Shown here: positions 61,001 to 64,000 of the stretch, piece by piece
How positions within the stretch are numbered: position 1 is the first letter of the stretch
Layout of the letters: every line of letters starts with the position of its first letter
From: Rubrivivax sp.
Lineage (GTDB): Bacteria > Pseudomonadota > Gammaproteobacteria > Burkholderiales > Burkholderiaceae_C
NCBI GenBank assembly: GCA_030653385.1
Contig: JAURZM010000063.1
Location: 309,798 to 373,797 of the forward strand
Direction of reading: 5' to 3'
Length of the DNA: 64,000 nt
The notes under the pieces: generated by a model
The model's input: only the letters and a program-made list of their open reading frames with translations
The model's database searches: none
Told to the model about the DNA's origin: nothing
Position numbers and translations under genes: made by a program

Positions 61001-61657
61001 ATGTACGTCAACCCGCGGCACAGACTGACCGACCGCGATACTCTGTTTGCGCTGATGGCGTCCCACCCGCTCGGCGCCTGGGTGTGTCATGGCGAGGCTG
61101 GTCTCGTCGCCAACCATGTGCCTTTCCTGCTCGACCGCAGTCGCGGGCCCTACGGCACCTTGATCGGCCATGTCTCGCGCGCCAACAAGGTGTGGCGCGA
61201 CCTCGGTCCGGCCAGCTCTTCTGTGGTCATGTTCCAGGGACCCCAGGCCTACATCACGCCAGGCTGGTACCCGGGAAAGTCGGAACACGGCAAGGTCGTA
61301 CCGACCTGGAACTACGTGGTGGCCCACGCCCACGGGGTCGCACGCGCGATTGAGGATCGCGATTGGTTGTTCGACATGCTCCGACGCCTCACCCAAGTCC
61401 ATGAGGCTCCGCAGGCGGCGCCCTGGTCGGTATCCGATGCACCAGCCTCGTTCATGGACAAGATGATGCGCGCCATTGTGGGCATTGAGATTCCGATTGA
61501 TCGCCTTGAAGGCAAGCTCAAGGCCAGCCAGGACGAAGCGATGTCCGACCGAGTCGGTACGGTGCGCGGACTGCGTGAGCAGGCCTGCGATACGGCTCGC
61601 GCCATGGCTGCCCTTGTTCAGGAGGCGATCGACGCGGAAGCCACTGGCAGCCCCTGA
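61001..61657 (+). CDS. PaiB-like FMN-binding protein
   Basis: This 218-aa protein belongs to the PaiB (FMN-binding negative regulator) family. It shows M-A-S-H-P-L-G-A-W-V, L-I-G-H-V-S-R-A-N, Y-I-T-P-G-W-Y and V-P-T-W-N-Y-V-V-A-H-A-H-G, with a late I-E-I-P-I-D-R-L-E-G-K. Relatives act in polyamine or flavin-dependent regulation. It follows argO by 10 bp and is probably co-transcribed with it. Confidence 0.92.
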   Translation: MYVNPRHRLTDRDTLFALMASHPLGAWVCHGEAGLVANHVPFLLDRSRGPYGTLIGHVSRANKVWRDLGPASSSVVMFQGPQAYITPGWYPGKSEHGKVVPTWNYVVAHAHGVARAIEDRDWLFDMLRRLTQVHEAPQAAPWSVSDAPASFMDKMMRAIVGIEIPIDRLEGKLKASQDEAMSDRVGTVRGLREQACDTARAMAALVQEAIDAEATGSP

Positions 61658-61863
61658 CACCCGCCCTCCGCTCGATGACTCCGAATCGAGCGGCAGCGCT
61701 CAGGGTCGGGGACCAATGTCGCCTGTTGGCCGGCAGTGTGAGTCGGTTCGCCCGAGTCGAATGCGCGGGCCAGGATCGTCAGCGGTCACTCGGCGCATAG
61801 ACCTTGATGCCGGGAATCTGAGGGGCAATCTGTTCGGACTCCCACTCCAGAACAGGACGCATC

Positions 61864-62040
61864 ATGCAGCCGCTTTCACTCAGGCTCCGGGGCTTCAGGG
61901 GCATCCGCGACGGCCTCGGGCTGGACGAGCTGACCCTCGATCTGGAGCGGCTGGCCGATGGTGCCGCGCTGGTCGCCATCGCAGGCGCCAACGGCCGCGG
62001 CAAATCCACGGTGATGGACAACCTGCACCCCTTATGTTGA
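61864..62040 (+). pseudogene. 5' remnant of an SbcC-like ATPase gene
   Basis: Only 58 codons remain, from ATG 61864 to a stop created at the junction. They read L-R-L-R-G-F-R-G-I-R and the Walker A G-A-N-G-R-G-K-S-T-V-M-D-N-L-H-P, the standard start of SbcC/Rad50-like ATPases. Sequence departs from the family at about 62031. The coiled coil and C-terminal ATP lobe are missing, so the SbcD-like partner is left alone. Confidence 0.78.
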
Positions 62041-62284
62041 GTTCGTCGTGTCAACCTGTGGCGCTTCCCTCGTGCGGCGTGCGACCGCTGACCGCTTTGC
62101 AGCGGTCGCACCAGTAGCGACGGCGAGAACCCGCAAACGACCCATAGCGGTCCGACGACTCGCTCCGAAGCCGCCCGCCCGATCAGCCCTGGCCTGGCAT
62201 GTTGGGCATCCCCACGGCGGTCGGTGGCGGACTCAAACAACCGGCCAGGAGCAGGCGCCGGTGCAGGTCGGTCTTGGATCGGCT

Positions 62285-62431
62285 ATGCGGCACTGCCGAA
62301 CCTGCCGCCGCCCACTCTGCGTGACTGAACTCCTCGCCGCCATGGGCTTGTCCCGGTGCATGCGCTGGCAAACCGGGCTACGCTGCCACTGCGGGGCGAA
62401 TGCACATGCGATCGACGCGACCACCTCTTAG
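62285..62431 (+). CDS. Possible small zinc-ribbon protein (48 aa)
   Basis: A 48-codon frame has cysteine pairs C-R-T-C and C-H-C-G, with P-L-C-V-T-E-L-L between. It ends 8 bp before the next gene. The start has no strong ribosome site. It could be a real small zinc protein or a chance frame; proximity to the next gene favours the former slightly. Confidence 0.4.
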   Translation: MRHCRTCRRPLCVTELLAAMGLSRCMRWQTGLRCHCGANAHAIDATTS

Positions 62432-62439
62432 GAACCGCC

Positions 62440-63513
62440 ATGTCTTCGACACCGCCGCTGACCACCTTCTGCCAGACGGTCAAGTTCATGCGGCCGTCAT
62501 TCCTCAACGACCTCGGGTCTGCGCTCATGAAGCGCGCGTTCCCGATGTTCACGGCGAAGAGCGGTAGTGCCTCTGAACACACACGTGAGAAGTTGTCGGC
62601 GGCACGGGAGGCCGGCATCACTCGCGAGACGTTCATCCTCGACACTGTGCGCAGGCGCTGGTCCGGCGGCGTCTCGCTGCCCCGTGGCTCGTACTACGCC
62701 GTGTGCAACGACGAGTTTGGAAATGACCACGGCACGCTGGCGCGCGAGCTCGGGGCCTACATCGAGGGCGACGACGTCGAGCATGTGCTGGTCGAGGACC
62801 TCGTGATGCCCGATCACGCTGAGTTGTTGGCCTCGCATTGCCAGGCGCCGGCAGGCTTGAGGCTCACGCTGCCGCCTGGCGAGGGCGCTGGCAACCCGCT
62901 GCTGATCGAGCTTGTGGCCTCGGGCTTCATCTCCAAGCTCGAGCCCGGCTACGGCTTCATGCTCTATCTGCCGCTGGATATCAAGGTCATGGAGGTGGAG
63001 GGCGTGTTCGACCTGCGTCAGCGCGAAGCCCAGCAGTGGCTTGCCCGGTTCCTACCAAAGGGCAATGAGTTGTTCTCCATGCCCCACGCATGTGGGCTGG
63101 ACAGTTTCGCCGCGATGCTTCCCGACCTCATGGCGCCTGAGCGCGGCGGTAGCGACCTTGACAAGGGCCTGGGAAACCTGCTGCGCCGCTCTGGCGCCCA
63201 GGGCTTGGTGTTTCCGTCGGCACGCAGCGACGTGCTTTGCGAGTTCACCCACGGACAACTGAGCGACTTCAGAGGCTGGAACTTCGTCGACTATCGCAAT
63301 GCCGCGGAGGACAAGTTCATGCCGAAGATGGTGTACCTGGACAACTGGTTCACCAGCTTTGGCAAGGCAGAGATCCACTTGGCGCCTGATGACAGCCCTT
63401 ACGCCGGCTCATGGCGCGTGGAAGGCCACATCGCTCAGCAACGGCGCGAGATGGCGCGGCGCAGTGCCGACAGCCTGGACACTGTGGTGATCCTCGAGGA
63501 TCCGTCGCCATGA
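62440..63513 (+). CDS. Hypothetical protein (357 aa)
   Basis: This soluble protein of unknown family has a central Y-G-F-M-L-Y-L-P-L-D-I-K-V-M-E-V-E and a segment Q-G-L-V-F-P-S-A-R-S-D-V-L-C that faintly recalls RES-domain ends (P-S-A-R); this is weak. The ATG at 62440 follows the small cysteine-rich frame by 8 bp. Base composition is slightly lower in GC than the element core, consistent with cargo. Confidence 0.7.
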   Translation: MSSTPPLTTFCQTVKFMRPSFLNDLGSALMKRAFPMFTAKSGSASEHTREKLSAAREAGITRETFILDTVRRRWSGGVSLPRGSYYAVCNDEFGNDHGTLARELGAYIEGDDVEHVLVEDLVMPDHAELLASHCQAPAGLRLTLPPGEGAGNPLLIELVASGFISKLEPGYGFMLYLPLDIKVMEVEGVFDLRQREAQQWLARFLPKGNELFSMPHACGLDSFAAMLPDLMAPERGGSDLDKGLGNLLRRSGAQGLVFPSARSDVLCEFTHGQLSDFRGWNFVDYRNAAEDKFMPKMVYLDNWFTSFGKAEIHLAPDDSPYAGSWRVEGHIAQQRREMARRSADSLDTVVILEDPSP

Positions 63514-64000
63514 CCGGCATGAGACAGGGGCCCGGCTGCCGGCAGGCGAGCGGCTGCGGTGCAAGGCAGCTTGGCAGATGGTTCTCAAGCGTAGGACGAC
63601 CTGGCAGGAGGGCCGATTCGTCTGGTCACGAGCCTGCAGGGGTGAATGCAATCGCCAATCGGCTGGTTCCAAATCTGAGGATGTATCTCGTCCGATTGCA
63701 CTGTGATTGGGCGGGCGCGGCCGCCTCTTAGCGACCAGTTCACGAGCGCGCGTGTCTCGTGCGGGTCGGCTTGCACCGGTCGGGCGCGCGATCTCACCGC
63801 CGGAAAGTTGACCCCCAACTTGAGCCACCGGATAGCTGACGTCCACAGCCGGCAGTGGACGACCCACAGCAGCCAGTGGCGGACCTGCGGGTGTATGGCG
63901 GGTCTATCTTGGAACCGGAGATTCGCCCAGGCCGGTGAGAGGGCGCCGATCTTCGAGGGGGCTGCCCTGGGTCGCCAGGCCGCCTGTGACGCTGGCCAAC
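63514..64000. other. Right-end segment without recognised genes
   Basis: The remaining 487 bp contain only unconvincing ORFs. A stretch around 63808-63855 (gttgacccccaacttgagcc and gatagctgacgtccac) resembles sequences I associate with some IS21-type element ends, but this is not firm. Confidence 0.4.

Noticed and set aside
63800..63900. IS21-like element end
   Set aside because: The resemblance is from memory, no transposase is in the window and no terminal repeat partner could be seen.
1..64000. CRISPR arrays, tRNA or rRNA genes, element integrase and att sites
   Set aside because: No regularly spaced repeats, no cloverleaf or rRNA-like stretch and no intact tyrosine integrase were recognised on reading; the small serine recombinase belongs to a nested unit.

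Overview
The window is about 64 kb of high-GC DNA from a betaproteobacterium, most likely Burkholderiales. The evidence is GC-rich codon use, a TctC/Bug-type periplasmic binding protein, and ISCR- and IS3-type insertion sequences. Most of it is one conjugative element whose layout resembles the SXT/R391 integrative elements and IncA/C plasmids. It has a MOBH-type TraI relaxase, a TraD coupling protein, a complete set of F-type (MPF_F) type IV secretion genes, FlhDC-type (SetCD/AcaCD-like) activators and an AcaB-like regulator. I see no element integrase, att site or plasmid replication gene, so the window does not show whether the element is integrated or a plasmid.

Layout. (1) 1-31,450 is the transfer operon on the minus strand. 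In reading order it runs: hypothetical protein, lytic transglycosylase, OmpA-like protein, pilin TraA, traL, traE, traK, traB, dsbC, traV, traC, trbI, traF peptidase, hypothetical protein, traW, traU, trbC, [two-gene cargo], traN, hypothetical protein, traF thioredoxin-like, traH, [7.7-kb foreign segment], traG. Many neighbours overlap by 4-14 nt, as in a coupled operon. (2) 31,688-35,229 is restriction-modification cargo: a DNA methyltransferase and a NotI-like endonuclease gene broken by an IS3-family element. (3) 35,330-39,619 holds DUF4400, traD and traI. (4) 39,868-41,668 holds an XRE regulator and flhC/flhD homologues. (5) 42,021-47,664 is a minus-strand operon with a DUF932 protein, a zinc-ribbon/Toprim primase-like protein, a GHKL ATPase and small unknown proteins. 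(6) 48,357-52,563 holds AcaB-like, AlpA-like, a degenerate tyrosine-recombinase-like protein and DUF1173. (7) 52,645-56,347 is metabolic cargo: LysR, a membrane protein, a TctC-like protein and a glycosyltransferase. (8) 56,514-62,040 holds an RDF/Gp3-like protein, an SbcD-like phosphoesterase and an SbcC-like ATPase stub. An ArgP-ArgO-PaiB cassette separates the last two. (9) 62,285-63,513 holds two unknown ORFs.

How the genes work together. TraI, TraD and the MPF_F channel would process and export the element. The FlhDC-like pair and the AcaB-like protein are the obvious candidate activators of the tra promoters. The DUF932, primase, GHKL, SbcDC-like and RDF-like proteins form the replication/recombination part of the core.

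Decay and insertion are conspicuous. traG is cut off from traH by a composite insertion flanked by an 18-bp repeat. That insertion contains an ISCR-like element with a recognisable oriIS, 3' remnants of chromosomal hpnE and addA-like genes, and a serine-recombinase unit. The NotI-like endonuclease is split while its methyltransferase is intact, and the sbcC-like gene is reduced to its N-terminus. The least-explained items are the NdpA-like plus two-TM protein module inside the tra operon (14,750-16,970) and the serine recombinase with its four-gene exported-protein operon and candidate small RNA (5,166-8,621).
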